In this document: positions 30,772 to 38,571 of the stretch, piece after piece
How positions within the stretch are numbered: the first letter of the stretch is position 1
Layout: each line of letters opens with the position of its first letter
Origin: Niastella koreensis GR20-10
GTDB lineage: Bacteria; Bacteroidota; Bacteroidia; Chitinophagales; Chitinophagaceae
NCBI RefSeq assembly: GCF_000246855.1
Contig: NC_016609.1
Coordinates: forward strand, 3,038,001 to 3,102,000
Length of the DNA: 64,000 nucleotides
Direction: 5' to 3'
Notes under the pieces: generated by a model
Databases searched by the model: none
The model's input: the letters and a program-made list of their open reading frames with translations, nothing else
Told to the model about the DNA's origin: nothing
Translations under genes and position numbers: made by a program

Positions 30772-31674
30772 ATGAATACTACATATAAACCGATAGATAT
30801 GCCCGCACTCGGGTTTGGCACGCTGATCCCCGATGCGACCGAAACATACAATGCCGTGAAGTATGCGCTGGAAGCGGGATTCCGGCACTTTGATTGTGCG
30901 GAACGATACCGGAATGAAAGCGTAATCGGCGAAGCGTTACAGGCTGGACTTGTTGCCGGGGATATTTCGCGTGAAGACCTTTTTGTTACCACCAAACTGT
31001 GGAATACGAATCATCGGCCCGAGCGCGTGGAACCGGCATTCGAGGGGAGCCTTCAGCGGCTCCTGTTAAGCTATCTTGATCTGTACCTGATCCATACTCC
31101 GTTTGCATTTCAACCGGGCGATGAGCAGGATCCACGGGATCAAAATGGTAATGTCATTTACGACAGCGATGTAAGTTTAGCCGACACCTGGAAGGCCATG
31201 GAGAAGCTCGTGGATGGAGGTAAATGCCGGGCCATCGGACTGGCTGACGTTACCCTGGAAAAGCTGCAGTTCATCTACGAATCGGCGCGAATAAAGCCGG
31301 CTGTAGTTCAGGTAGAGGCGCATCCGTACCTGCCGGAAACTGAGTTGCTGGAATTTTGCAAGAGCAAGGGAATTATATTGCTGGCTTTTGCGCCATTGGG
31401 ACATGGAATCAAACCTGGCCCGCTCGAAGATCCGGTTGTTTTGTCTATCGCGGCACGCGTTGGAAAAACGCCCGCACAGGTGTTACTGGCCTGGGCTATC
31501 CAGCGCGGCACGGCTGTGCTCACTACCGCAAGAACGGCCGCTCGGATACAGGAGAATTTTGACATTTCCCCCCTGCCGGAAGATGCACTTGATGAGATTA
31601 ACCGGATCCAGACAAGGCAGCGGTTCAATAGCGTAGTGCATACCGGGGTACCGGGTTTCATTCCCCGGGTTTAA
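30772..31674 (+). CDS. Aldo/keto reductase
   Basis: 300-residue NADPH-dependent oxidoreductase of the AKR superfamily. The (beta/alpha)8 barrel shows ALGFGTLIPD, the catalytic tetrad Asp and Tyr in HFDCAERYRNE, Lys in FVTTKLW, and His in DLYLIHTPF. VQVEAHPYLPE and the C-terminal cofactor loop (TTARTAARIQENFD) complete the fold. It reduces aldehydes or ketones in the cytoplasm; the specific substrate is not evident. Single gene between the 49-aa gene and the second lipoprotein cassette. Confidence 0.9.
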   Translation: MNTTYKPIDMPALGFGTLIPDATETYNAVKYALEAGFRHFDCAERYRNESVIGEALQAGLVAGDISREDLFVTTKLWNTNHRPERVEPAFEGSLQRLLLSYLDLYLIHTPFAFQPGDEQDPRDQNGNVIYDSDVSLADTWKAMEKLVDGGKCRAIGLADVTLEKLQFIYESARIKPAVVQVEAHPYLPETELLEFCKSKGIILLAFAPLGHGIKPGPLEDPVVLSIAARVGKTPAQVLLAWAIQRGTAVLTTARTAARIQENFDISPLPEDALDEINRIQTRQRFNSVVHTGVPGFIPRV

Positions 31675-31763
31675 TTTAAATTCTAAAAATAAGCGTTTTA
31701 AATTTGTCGGTTATTCACTTTCGTTAATTGGCGTATTTAAATCATAAAATAACAGGCTGTCTG

Positions 31764-31813
31764 CACACTTATTCTCAAATCTGCACGAATTTTTGCTAAA
31801 ACAACACACTTAT
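31764..31813 (+). repeat. Phased direct repeats upstream of lipoprotein cassette 2
   Basis: CAC elements begin at 31764, 31784 and 31805; the nonamer CACACTTAT occurs twice (31764-31772 and 31805-31813). The second and third elements are each preceded by an A-run that starts seven bases earlier (31777, 31798), as in cassette 1. The last unit (TTGCTAAAACAACACACTTAT) matches the last unit of cassette 1 (TTGCCAAAACGACGCACTTA) almost base for base. Its A-run begins 47 bp before the promoter box at 31845, identical to cassette 1. Confidence 0.6.
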
Positions 31814-31844
31814 CGACTGAGTTGTATTTGACGCCATCAGGGTA

Positions 31845-31852
31845 TATCTTTG
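31845..31852 (+). promoter_or_regulatory. TAnnTTTG promoter box of lipoprotein cassette 2
   Basis: TATCTTTG, with a TTG at 31822-31824 (20 bp upstream of the box) as a -33 element. Transcription would start about 31858, which supports the ATG at 31890 over the GTG at 31854 as the start of gene A. Confidence 0.6.
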
Positions 31853-31889
31853 CGTGAAAACCTCAGAAACCGTTGTCTGGACCGTTGTT

Positions 31890-33170
31890 ATGAAAAAAAT
31901 AATCCTGTGCCTTTTAATCGGACTTTCTTTTTGGTCGTGCAAGAAGGAAAATATAACTGTGATAGTTGAGAAACAAACGCTGAAGATCGATCAGGTAATA
32001 AATGACTCTACCATTGTTTTAAGCTGGAACAAATACACGGGTGCCAGTTTCAAGCAATACACCCTTACCCGCCAGGGTACTTACCTTAAGGGTGACAAAT
32101 TTGGCCAATACTATGATACCGTATTTACCAGCTCAAATGCCAATGAAACCAGCTTTACAGAAAACAAGATGCCCCTGGCAACAGACATTTTTTATTTTCT
32201 GATGGTTGAAACGGGCACCGATGTACCTGGCTCCTACCCGCCGCAGGTTATTTACACCAGACCCAACAGCCTGCTACATTGCATTCCTACAGATGTAATC
32301 TTCAGCAAAACACTGAACAGACTGTACATTTTTGAGCAAAAGAAAATAAATATAATTGACTATTTTACCGGCAGGCCTGTTCTTTCAAAAGAATTCCCTG
32401 CCGGCATTGGTTATTGTGATTTGGCTACTTACAATGGAAGCAATGAATTGTATGTGCCAGGCAACGATGGCTGGGTGAATATCCTGAATGCCACAACGCT
32501 GGAACAGATAGACCACATTTATGTGGCCGGGTATACTATTGGCTCGGTACTGTCCAGGAACGGAAAATTGTATGTTTCTTCTTCTGACCAATCACTGGGT
32601 GCCTTTTCGAATAATATGAAAATTTACGATCGCGCTACAAAAGCGCTGGTGAGCCGCGTAGGCAGCTATTATCCCAGCAGGCTGATGGCCTTCGATAACA
32701 CCAATCTTGAAATGATCGAAATGAACCTGAACATGTATCCCAGTTACCCTACTTATTACCTGTTTGCTCCGGATGGTACACTGGTGTTCAGTAAGGGAGG
32801 TTCTTCCCTGGGAAATTATAATATGAGTACAAGCATCTTACGTTCTTTCCCCTACGGCGACCGGTTCATTACCTCAAATTTTGGTACGGTCATCAGTAAA
32901 TCGTTTGCATTTGAACGGTATTTAAAACAGGATGGTCATTATGCCGATTTCGCCTTCAATAATAATGGCACTGTTATTTATGCTGCCGATGCACAGTCAA
33001 AAAAGATCGATGTCATAAATTATCCGGCTAATACCAATACAGGCAGCTACCCCGCAAAATTGTACCCATTCAAATTGTTCAGAGACGACAATATGCTGAT
33101 CCTGGTAAGCAAAACCAGTCAGGACAACTATTCTGACAGCTATATCCTGGTAGAATACATTAAACTTTAA
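31890..33170 (+). CDS. Surface lipoprotein with FN3-like domain and beta-propeller (cassette 2, gene A)
   Basis: About 426 residues from the ATG at 31890; a GTG at 31854 is in frame but would sit at the promoter. Lipoprotein signal MKKIILCLLIGLSFWSC. Same architecture as 10883-12181: an FN3-like sandwich starting IDQVINDSTIVLSWNKY, then propeller-type strands (NRLYIFEQKKINIIDYF; SNELYVPGNDGWVNILNA; KLYVSSSDQ; NMKIYDRATKALVS) and a final YADFAFNNNGTVIYAA. The two genes are clear paralogues, diverged over their full length, so the duplication is old or the copies are under diversifying selection. Function unknown. It is followed after 7 bp by the PKD gene, as in cassette 1. Confidence 0.8.
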   Translation: MKKIILCLLIGLSFWSCKKENITVIVEKQTLKIDQVINDSTIVLSWNKYTGASFKQYTLTRQGTYLKGDKFGQYYDTVFTSSNANETSFTENKMPLATDIFYFLMVETGTDVPGSYPPQVIYTRPNSLLHCIPTDVIFSKTLNRLYIFEQKKINIIDYFTGRPVLSKEFPAGIGYCDLATYNGSNELYVPGNDGWVNILNATTLEQIDHIYVAGYTIGSVLSRNGKLYVSSSDQSLGAFSNNMKIYDRATKALVSRVGSYYPSRLMAFDNTNLEMIEMNLNMYPSYPTYYLFAPDGTLVFSKGGSSLGNYNMSTSILRSFPYGDRFITSNFGTVISKSFAFERYLKQDGHYADFAFNNNGTVIYAADAQSKKIDVINYPANTNTGSYPAKLYPFKLFRDDNMLILVSKTSQDNYSDSYILVEYIKL

Positions 33171-33177
33171 CCTACCC

Positions 33178-34635
33178 ATGAAAAATATTTCCCCTGTTCA
33201 GCCGCTCATTTGCCTGGCGCTTTTTAGTGCAACTATGGCTTGCAAAAAAATCAATACGGTAACCATACAACAGCCTGATGCCTGTTTTACCAGCCAGGTA
33301 ACGGACCTTTTCGGTAATTACCTGCGTCCGGCCGATGTTAATTATATTGATTCTGATTTTTACTTTAAAAATTGTTCTTTCGATACTGCAGCCAACACTA
33401 CCTATCGCTGGAGTTTTGGCGACGGTACAACTTCCACCGATAAAAACCCGGTACATCGTTATGCTACGCGTGGAAAATATACGGTTACCCTGGAAGTTAA
33501 CAATAGTGATCTTACAACTGACACGGTTCAGAAAACGGTTTCTGTTATTCTGGGACAACAGCAGATAAGCCTGGGAGAAGGAAAAAATGTTTCCCCGGTT
33601 GCCATTAATGAACTGGCTTCTGGTGATTTTCAATTGCTGGGTTATACGGATTATAATACAGGTTATTTTTTGATGCAAGTTGACAGTTTATTCAGGCAAA
33701 AAAGCATGAAAACGCTGCCATCCGGTTATCGTCTTTCCAGTATGAAGCCAGCCAGCGATGGTAATTATATCTTTACCGGCACTACCAGCGGATTTATCAG
33801 GAATAATGAATTGGTAAAACTGAAAGCTGATGGTACATTCATTTGGAGCAGGGCCTCTTCTGCCCCCGACGATACCTATAACACCGTGACCCCGACAGCA
33901 GATGGTGGTTATATGGTACTGGGCACCCATCCTGTAAAGGATATTTCAACAAACGTTTGGGATTACGCCCGGGTGAAGAAATTTGACGCAAACGGCAACC
34001 TGGAATGGGATCGATCTCTGTACGCAGAAGGAATGATCCAGGCCAGGGAGTTTGTAATAGAACAGGACGGTGTGATTTTGGCCGGGTTAAAAAAAGGAGC
34101 TGCGTGCTCAAGCTGTGATTCAGTGCTGATTGCCAAGCTCGATAATGCCGGTAACCTGGTTTGGCAAAATGCTGTGTTTGGCGGATTGAATACAAGTTTG
34201 TTGGCGGGGATGCGAACCACTAAACAAACCAATGGCAATTATATTGTTTCAATTGATAACACCAGGGGTATATTTATTTTTTCAAATTCCGGCGCCTTCC
34301 TCGACCGTAAACTGGCCAGGAATGTGATTAACGGTATTGCCAACGCAGAGGATGGAAATTTGGTTGTTCTACAAACAGACAACAGTAGCGGCTATGTTGC
34401 TGCCACCAGCAAAATAACCATGACCGGCGCCGAAAAATGGTATACCCTCCCAAATGGAAGTGAGAAAACGGCTACTGGTAACAGGTGTTGTTCCAATAGC
34501 TGGCCTGTTTCGGTACAAACCCTTAAACGTGGCGGTACCCTTACTTTAGCCCAAAGGGTAAACTATACAGCTAATTATTCAATCTACTATGTGATCATGT
34601 TCCTGCCGCTCGATGATGCAGGTAACCCTAAATAG
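33178..34635 (+). CDS. PKD-domain lipoprotein (cassette 2, gene B)
   Basis: 485 residues, function unknown. Signal ending FSATMAC (lipid Cys about residue 22), PKD domain with WSFGDGTTSTDKNPVHRY at about residues 78-95, then repeats of the delta-60/PQQ-like type (LVKLKADGTFIWSR; TPTADGGYMVLGT; LIAKLDNAGNLVWQN). Shares with 12187-13635 the segments YIDSDFYFKNC, MKTLPSGYR, the CSSCDS pair and the NGNYIV motif. A second Cys pair (NRCCSN) is specific to this copy. A strong hairpin directly downstream ends the operon. Confidence 0.8.
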   Translation: MKNISPVQPLICLALFSATMACKKINTVTIQQPDACFTSQVTDLFGNYLRPADVNYIDSDFYFKNCSFDTAANTTYRWSFGDGTTSTDKNPVHRYATRGKYTVTLEVNNSDLTTDTVQKTVSVILGQQQISLGEGKNVSPVAINELASGDFQLLGYTDYNTGYFLMQVDSLFRQKSMKTLPSGYRLSSMKPASDGNYIFTGTTSGFIRNNELVKLKADGTFIWSRASSAPDDTYNTVTPTADGGYMVLGTHPVKDISTNVWDYARVKKFDANGNLEWDRSLYAEGMIQAREFVIEQDGVILAGLKKGAACSSCDSVLIAKLDNAGNLVWQNAVFGGLNTSLLAGMRTTKQTNGNYIVSIDNTRGIFIFSNSGAFLDRKLARNVINGIANAEDGNLVVLQTDNSSGYVAATSKITMTGAEKWYTLPNGSEKTATGNRCCSNSWPVSVQTLKRGGTLTLAQRVNYTANYSIYYVIMFLPLDDAGNPK

Positions 34636-34642
34636 AATTTGT

Positions 34643-34679
34643 AAAAAGGAGGTTGCATCAACTATTCAACCTCCTTTTT
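34643..34679. terminator. Bidirectional terminator after lipoprotein cassette 2
   Basis: AAAAAGGAGGTTG (34643-34655), 11-base loop, CAACCTCCTTTTT (34667-34679): a perfect 13-bp stem with A-run and T-run flanks. It lies between the convergent ends of the PKD gene (34635) and the SRPBCC gene (34683) and can serve both. Confidence 0.9.
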
Positions 34680-34682
34680 ATG

Positions 34683-35177
34683 TTACGATAATGTAGCCAA
34701 CAGCTCTTCCAGGTTTTGCATGGATGCAGCATATCCTTCTTTGAAGCCCATTTCAATCATCTTTTCCATCCGGGCCAGCGATTCGTTATAAATAGTAATG
34801 TTCACTTTTGTTTTTTCTCCTTCCTCGATAAAAGTAAAATCCCAGTTTGAACCCGGCGGTTCAGGGTTTTCATCTTTGTCGGCCCAAACGTTGAACATTT
34901 TGTAATTGGTCTTTGGGGTAATGGAAGTAAATTCCTGCAATATCCAACGCTCCTGACCTTCGGGACTTACCATTGCATAAAACCTGCGTCCACCCACTTC
35001 AAAATTCATATGTTTTGTTTTTGAAGCAAAGGGTTTGGGCGCCACCCACTGGTCGAGCAATTCTTTTTTGGTAAAAGCGTCCCATACCAGCGACAAGTCG
35101 GCATCGAACTCCCTGGTGATGTACACGGTTTTAGCTGCTTTGTCAACAGTAAAATCAAAAAGCAAATTCGTTGTCAT
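34683..35177 (-). CDS. SRPBCC/AHSA1-family protein
   Basis: 164 residues with the AHSA1-like START-fold pattern: [44 protein letters not shown], and the C-terminal helix [20 protein letters not shown]. These proteins bind hydrophobic ligands and are often encoded directly after an ArsR regulator, as here, where the genes overlap by four bases. The pair probably forms a small autoregulated unit. Ligand unknown. Confidence 0.9.
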   Translation of the reverse strand: MTTNLLFDFTVDKAAKTVYITREFDADLSLVWDAFTKKELLDQWVAPKPFASKTKHMNFEVGGRRFYAMVSPEGQERWILQEFTSITPKTNYKMFNVWADKDENPEPPGSNWDFTFIEEGEKTKVNITIYNESLARMEKMIEMGFKEGYAASMQNLEELLATLS

Positions 35178-35500
35178 TTTTTTTGTTTTTTAAGTGTTGC
35201 CAATAGGTTATCAAGTTGATTGAATTGGGTTTCCCACTGTTGTCTGAACTGGTCCAACCATTCATCAATCTCTTTCATTTTATGAATTTCAAGTGAGTAG
35301 TAAATTTCCCTGCCCTGTTGTTCCTGTTTTACCAGTTCGCATTCTGTGAGTATTTTAATGTGTTTTGAAACAGCCTGTCTGCTTGTATTGAAATGTTCGG
35401 CAAGGGCATTGGGGGTCATTGCCTGTAATGCAATCAGGGCAATAATGGCCCTGCGGGTTGGGTCGGCAATGGCTTGAAAAATATCTCTTCTTACTTCCAT
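35174..35500 (-). CDS. ArsR-family transcriptional repressor
   Basis: 108-residue winged-helix protein: [20 protein letters not shown], recognition helix region [19 protein letters not shown], wing [15 protein letters not shown]. It lacks the CxC metal motif of ArsR/SmtB, so the signal is probably not a metal; this subtype (LuxR-like 'SRPBCC-linked') is common beside AHSA1 proteins. First gene of a two-gene operon. Two inverted-repeat operators lie directly upstream (35511-35557), which suggests autorepression. Confidence 0.92.
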   Translation of the reverse strand: MEVRRDIFQAIADPTRRAIIALIALQAMTPNALAEHFNTSRQAVSKHIKILTECELVKQEQQGREIYYSLEIHKMKEIDEWLDQFRQQWETQFNQLDNLLATLKKQKK

Positions 35501-35510
35501 TTTATATTAT

Positions 35511-35557
35511 TTGCAACTATCTGGTTGCAAACATACGTGCAATTATCTGGTTGCGCA
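35511..35557. promoter_or_regulatory. Two operator-like inverted repeats upstream of arsR-type gene
   Basis: TTGCAACTATCTGGTTGCAA (35511-35530) is a 7+6+7 palindrome. A second copy, TGCAATTATCTGGTTGCGCA (35538-35557), lies 26 bp further on and shares TGCAAYTATCTGGTTGC. The first copy starts 11 bp upstream of the ArsR start codon. Placement and symmetry fit binding sites for the dimeric ArsR repressor. Confidence 0.75.
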
Positions 35558-35582
35558 AATTTTTTTCCGGTTGGTGGAAATG

Positions 35583-35620
35583 CAAAGACCCCTCAGGATG
35601 TTACACCTGAAGGGTCTTTG
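35583..35620. terminator. Strong hairpin between ArsR operator and cupin gene
   Basis: CAAAGACCC (35583-35591) plus TCAGG (35593-35597) pair with CCTGA (35606-35610) plus GGGTCTTTG (35612-35620), with one opposed mismatch and an 8-base loop. It may act as a second terminator for the leftward cupin transcript and insulate the ArsR promoter. Confidence 0.6.
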
Positions 35621-35681
35621 GGGTTTGAATTAGTAAGGGATTAAAAACTGGTTATTGTTTAATGATCTTTAATAACCATCA

Positions 35682-35709
35682 AAAAGGCGCTGAAAAATCA
35701 ACGCCTTTT
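35682..35709 (-). terminator. Terminator of the cupin gene
   Basis: AAAAGGCG (35682-35689) pairs with CGCCTTTT (35702-35709), with an additional TGA/TCA pairing inside the loop. It lies 30 bp beyond the stop of the leftward cupin gene. A further AT-rich inverted repeat (GGTTATT at 35650-35656 with AATAACC at 35671-35677) follows. Confidence 0.7.
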
Positions 35710-35738
35710 ACACACACTGATTAATAGGGTCGCATGGA

Positions 35739-36293
35739 TCAGGAAAGAGAACTGTATTTTTTATAATACTTTTTGTAACCTAATAATCTGCCGATACCAC
35801 CTAATACCACACCCATCACTTTTTGCAGCCACAACGGCGGGCCTGCTACATAGATCTCGTAGGTATTAGCCATTGACATCAACTGCAGAAAAGCAGGTGT
35901 GCCATCTGCTTTGGTTTTATCGTCGTTTGATAAGCCAAAAAACTGTTCCAGGAAGACCTCGGTATTTAAAGCGGGGGTAAATTTTACTTCCAGCTCGGTT
36001 TCTTCGTTGGGTAAGGCATTCCAGAACCGGTGCGGCTTGCCCTTTTCGATGGTAATGCTGTCACCTGGTTTAAGAAACCGTTCCTGTTTGCCTGATTCAA
36101 CTTTAAACAACCCCTTCTTCACCGTAAACTGTTCCTGTTGATTGGGATGTAAATGTTTTACCGGTAAATAGCCACCTGGCGCTAATGTCATTTTGAATTG
36201 TAAAAAAGCTCCGTTGGTGTTTGCTGCGGTCTTCAGCCACGTGATCTTCTCCCCGGTGACCTTGTTTTGAATTTGTTCGTTTTGCTTTGCCAT
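35739..36293 (-). CDS. Cupin-domain protein
   Basis: 184 residues. The cupin barrel motif 1 is visible as LPVKHLHPNQQEQFTVKKG with a His-x-His-like ligand set (KHLHPNQQEQF) and motif 2 as LKPGDSITIEKGKPHRFWN. The C-terminal 35 residues form a hydrophobic/basic segment (LWLQKVMGVVLGGIGRLLG) ending in KKYYKKYSS, which may bind membrane. The reaction is unknown. It diverges from a TetR regulator, and the shared intergenic region carries matching inverted repeats, so the TetR protein probably represses it. Confidence 0.85.
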   Translation of the reverse strand: MAKQNEQIQNKVTGEKITWLKTAANTNGAFLQFKMTLAPGGYLPVKHLHPNQQEQFTVKKGLFKVESGKQERFLKPGDSITIEKGKPHRFWNALPNEETELEVKFTPALNTEVFLEQFFGLSNDDKTKADGTPAFLQLMSMANTYEIYVAGPPLWLQKVMGVVLGGIGRLLGYKKYYKKYSSLS

Positions 36294-36308
36294 ATGTATT
36301 TTATAAGA

Positions 36309-36362
36309 TTAGGTCAGTGACCCAAAACTAGCACATTTTTACTAAATAGTACATTGACCTAA
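36309..36362. promoter_or_regulatory. Inverted repeats between cupin and TetR genes (candidate operator)
   Basis: TTAGGTCA (36309-36316) and its exact inverse TGACCTAA (36355-36362) flank the intergenic region. The left arm is part of a small palindrome GGTCAGTGACC (36312-36322). The sites overlap where the divergent promoters must lie; a TAACTTTA sequence near 36367 is a near match to the TAnnTTTG box for the TetR gene. This fits repression of both genes by the TetR dimer. Confidence 0.6.
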
Positions 36363-36380
36363 AAGTTTTAACTTTACTGT

Positions 36381-37022
36381 ATGAAAGGACAAACCAGGCA
36401 GCAGATATTAGAAGCGGCTTTAATATTATTTTGTAAAGAGGGACTGGAAGCAGTTGGCACCCGTGATATTGCCAAACAGGTGGATATCAGCCTGGGTAAC
36501 CTCACTTATTACTTCCCGACTAAAAATGATATTATATTAGCCCTGTCCAATGAGTTTACTGCAGCAATCGATAAAGAATTACAGGCAGAACGCGCAGCAG
36601 GCGATAAAGTGTTTGTTGATTTTTACCGGCAGGTAGAAGCCGTATTCCGGATACAGTTACGGTATCGCTTTTTATTTAATAAACGCTATGCAGAAATTGT
36701 TACTTCCATAGCCGAAATTCAAACGTATTTTCAAAATGTGCTGAAGGGGCATTTTGTGTTTTGGCGGGAACTTCACCAGGAATTTGTGCAGCAAAAACTG
36801 GCGTCTGAATCTTTACTGGAAGACACCACGTCACTTAGTTATGTATTTAATATCCTGGCTTTGTTTTGGCACCAGGAGCAGGAGATCTATATGCCCAAAG
36901 CATCTGATAAACAGAAAGTAGATCATGCATTGGCGGTGTTCTTTCAGCCATATAAGCCCTACCTTACAAAAAAGGGCTGTAAAGAGTTTGATAAAATGAT
37001 AAAGAAACCAAAGCCATATTAA
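36381..37022 (+). CDS. TetR/AcrR-family transcriptional regulator
   Basis: 213 residues. N-terminal helix-turn-helix: RQQILEAALILFCKEGLEAV, TRDIAKQVDISLGNLTYYFPTKNDIILAL. The larger C-terminal domain is rich in aromatic residues and would hold the ligand pocket and dimer interface. Divergent from the cupin gene with 87 bp between them. Followed by a decayed AraC fragment. Confidence 0.92.
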   Translation: MKGQTRQQILEAALILFCKEGLEAVGTRDIAKQVDISLGNLTYYFPTKNDIILALSNEFTAAIDKELQAERAAGDKVFVDFYRQVEAVFRIQLRYRFLFNKRYAEIVTSIAEIQTYFQNVLKGHFVFWRELHQEFVQQKLASESLLEDTTSLSYVFNILALFWHQEQEIYMPKASDKQKVDHALAVFFQPYKPYLTKKGCKEFDKMIKKPKPY

Positions 37023-37034
37023 AAGCCTTGTTGA

Positions 37035-37145
37035 TTACTGAAATGACTTTCTAAATTCCACCGGCGAGAGATTGGTTTTACTTTTGAACAACTTGCTGAA
37101 TGATTGAATATGTTCAAACCCTAATTCGTTGGCAATTTTGTTTTT
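37035..37145 (-). pseudogene. C-terminal remnant of an AraC-family regulator
   Basis: The minus strand encodes KIANELGFEHIQSFSKLF, then KTNLSPVEFRKSFQ and a stop at 37035-37037. This is the second helix-turn-helix of an AraC protein and closely matches the end of the intact regulator at 39517-40422 (QLGFEHPQSFNKLF...). An in-frame TGA at 37146-37148 ends the similarity. The N-terminal 250 or so residues are missing, so a deletion removed most of the gene. The rest of the interval to 37379 shows no gene that I can support. Confidence 0.75.
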
Positions 37146-37379
37146 TCACGATGTGCATTGGTTACCTGTTCCAATGGGTGCTGATAACTGCCTTTACTTT
37201 GCCGGCTTCTCATTGTGCTGTTGTATTTGTACAAATGTCCCTGTTTGTATTTAGTTGTTTGGCAGGTGTCAATTGCCGGATAGAAGGAAAAGAATTAATT
37301 GTAACTTCAGCTGCTCTTCCCCACCCCATGATGGCTGCTTACATCCTTCCCTTATCACGTAACTAAAAATTAAAAACGT

Positions 37380-37724
37380 ATGATGCTCGACTGGATTGAA
37401 TATCAAAAACAAATTGCAGCCAACAATGCGCAAATTGGCAGGATCAATCATGAAATTCTTAAAGGATACCGGGCGTTGAGTGATGCCGGTAAATCAACAA
37501 ATTTGCTGGGAGGGAAAGTAAGGGAACTGATTGCGCTGGCCGTTGCTGTTACCCGTCAGTGTGATGGTTGTATTATCACGCATACGGATGCCGCCATTAA
37601 AGAGGGCGCCACCAAAGAAGAAATCGTAGAAGCTCTGGGAGTGGCGGTTGCTGTAAATGCAGGAGCTGCATTGATCTATTCAACCAGGGTGATCGATGCC
37701 TTCAATGCAAAGACCCAGGGTTGA
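37380..37724 (+). CDS. Carboxymuconolactone decarboxylase/AhpD-family protein
   Basis: 114 residues, all helical. Carries the CxxC motif with following His in TRQCDGCIITHTDAA, which in AhpD-like members is the redox-active site with peroxidase or thiol-disulfide activity. GGKVRELIALAVAV and TKEEIVEALGVAV are typical of the CMD fold. ATG ATG at the start leaves the exact first residue ambiguous by one codon. Followed by a clear terminator. Confidence 0.9.
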   Translation: MMLDWIEYQKQIAANNAQIGRINHEILKGYRALSDAGKSTNLLGGKVRELIALAVAVTRQCDGCIITHTDAAIKEGATKEEIVEALGVAVAVNAGAALIYSTRVIDAFNAKTQG

Positions 37725-37735
37725 TAATTCATACA

Positions 37736-37769
37736 AAGAGCCCTTCAGGTTATTGCTGAGGGGGCTCTT
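37736..37769 (+). terminator. Terminator after the CMD-family gene
   Basis: AAGAGCCC (37736-37743) and CAG (37746-37748) pair with CTG (37756-37758) and GGGCTCTT (37762-37769), followed by a short T-containing tail. It lies between convergent genes and may work in both directions. Confidence 0.7.
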
Positions 37770-37788
37770 GCTTTAAAAGAAATTAAAT

Positions 37789-38571
37789 TTACTTATGCTG
37801 ACGAAAAAGCCACTCCATCATCAGCGGATCTGTATAGGCGCCGAGCCAGGAAAAGTGTCCTACTTCCGGCAACATGGTGAAGCCTGGCCGTGCGCCGGCT
37901 TTCCAGAGTGCTTCCAGCATATTGAGTGAGAATTCAGGGTTAACTGCGGGATCTTCAGAACCGGTGAAGATCCACATGGGCAATTTCGCCAGCGATGCTG
38001 CTTTGGCCGGATCGCCTCCGCCACAAACAGGTACGGCTGCGGCGAAAAGACCGGGCTCCCGTTCAATGGCGTCAAAAGTGCCAAAACCGCCCATTGACAA
38101 TCCGGTGATATAAATGCGTGCCGTATCGATCTGGCCATCGGCCTTAAATTTTTTAATCAGTGCCAGTAAAAGCTCCATTGATTTAGTGGGTGTGGCCGAC
38201 ATCGGCGCAGTGATGGCAGAACGAATGTTGCCCGGATTCGCCCAACTGGTGTTTGCAGGGCACTGAGGCGCGATAATGATGGCCGGATATTTCAGCAGGT
38301 TCTGTTCGGTTGCAAAGTTCATCACGCCCCATTTCAACTGTGAGAGATTATCGGCACCACGTTCACCGGAGCCATGGAGGAAGATCAGCAATGGATAATG
38401 CCGCCTGGGGTTCGCGTCGGGGATAAGTTGCCGGTAAAAAAGAGTATCTCCCTTCCCGTTGGTATAAAATTGCGGGCTGAAATTAGTTATTACCTGGCCT
38501 TTGACGCCAGCCGCAAAAAAGAAAGCAAGGATTGCGGCCATAACAAATGGGAATGCCCTTCGTATTTTCAT
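37789..38571 (-). CDS. Secreted alpha/beta-hydrolase (esterase, prolyl-oligopeptidase-like)
   Basis: 260 residues with a signal peptide (FPFVMAAILAFFFAAGVKG). Hydrolase features in order: LLIFLHGSGERG (oxyanion hole), AIIIAPQCP, nucleophile elbow YITGLSMGGFGT, acid Asp in WIFTGSEDPAV and catalytic His in LPEVGHFSW. This is the CE1/phospholipase-carboxylesterase-like group often found with carbohydrate-active enzymes. Complete triad, so active; substrate unknown. No operon partner. Confidence 0.88.
   Translation of the reverse strand: MKIRRAFPFVMAAILAFFFAAGVKGQVITNFSPQFYTNGKGDTLFYRQLIPDANPRRHYPLLIFLHGSGERGADNLSQLKWGVMNFATEQNLLKYPAIIIAPQCPANTSWANPGNIRSAITAPMSATPTKSMELLLALIKKFKADGQIDTARIYITGLSMGGFGTFDAIEREPGLFAAAVPVCGGGDPAKAASLAKLPMWIFTGSEDPAVNPEFSLNMLEALWKAGARPGFTMLPEVGHFSWLGAYTDPLMMEWLFRQHK

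Noticed and set aside
10728-31813. Treating the cassette repeats and the A-tract array as one repeat family
   Set aside because: Both have a 21-bp period and A-runs, but the bases between the A-runs differ (CGC/CAC element versus GTAAnTATC), so common origin is not supported.
37100-37366. 88-aa plus-strand frame between TetR and CMD genes
   Set aside because: It overlaps the antisense AraC remnant, has odd composition and no family features.
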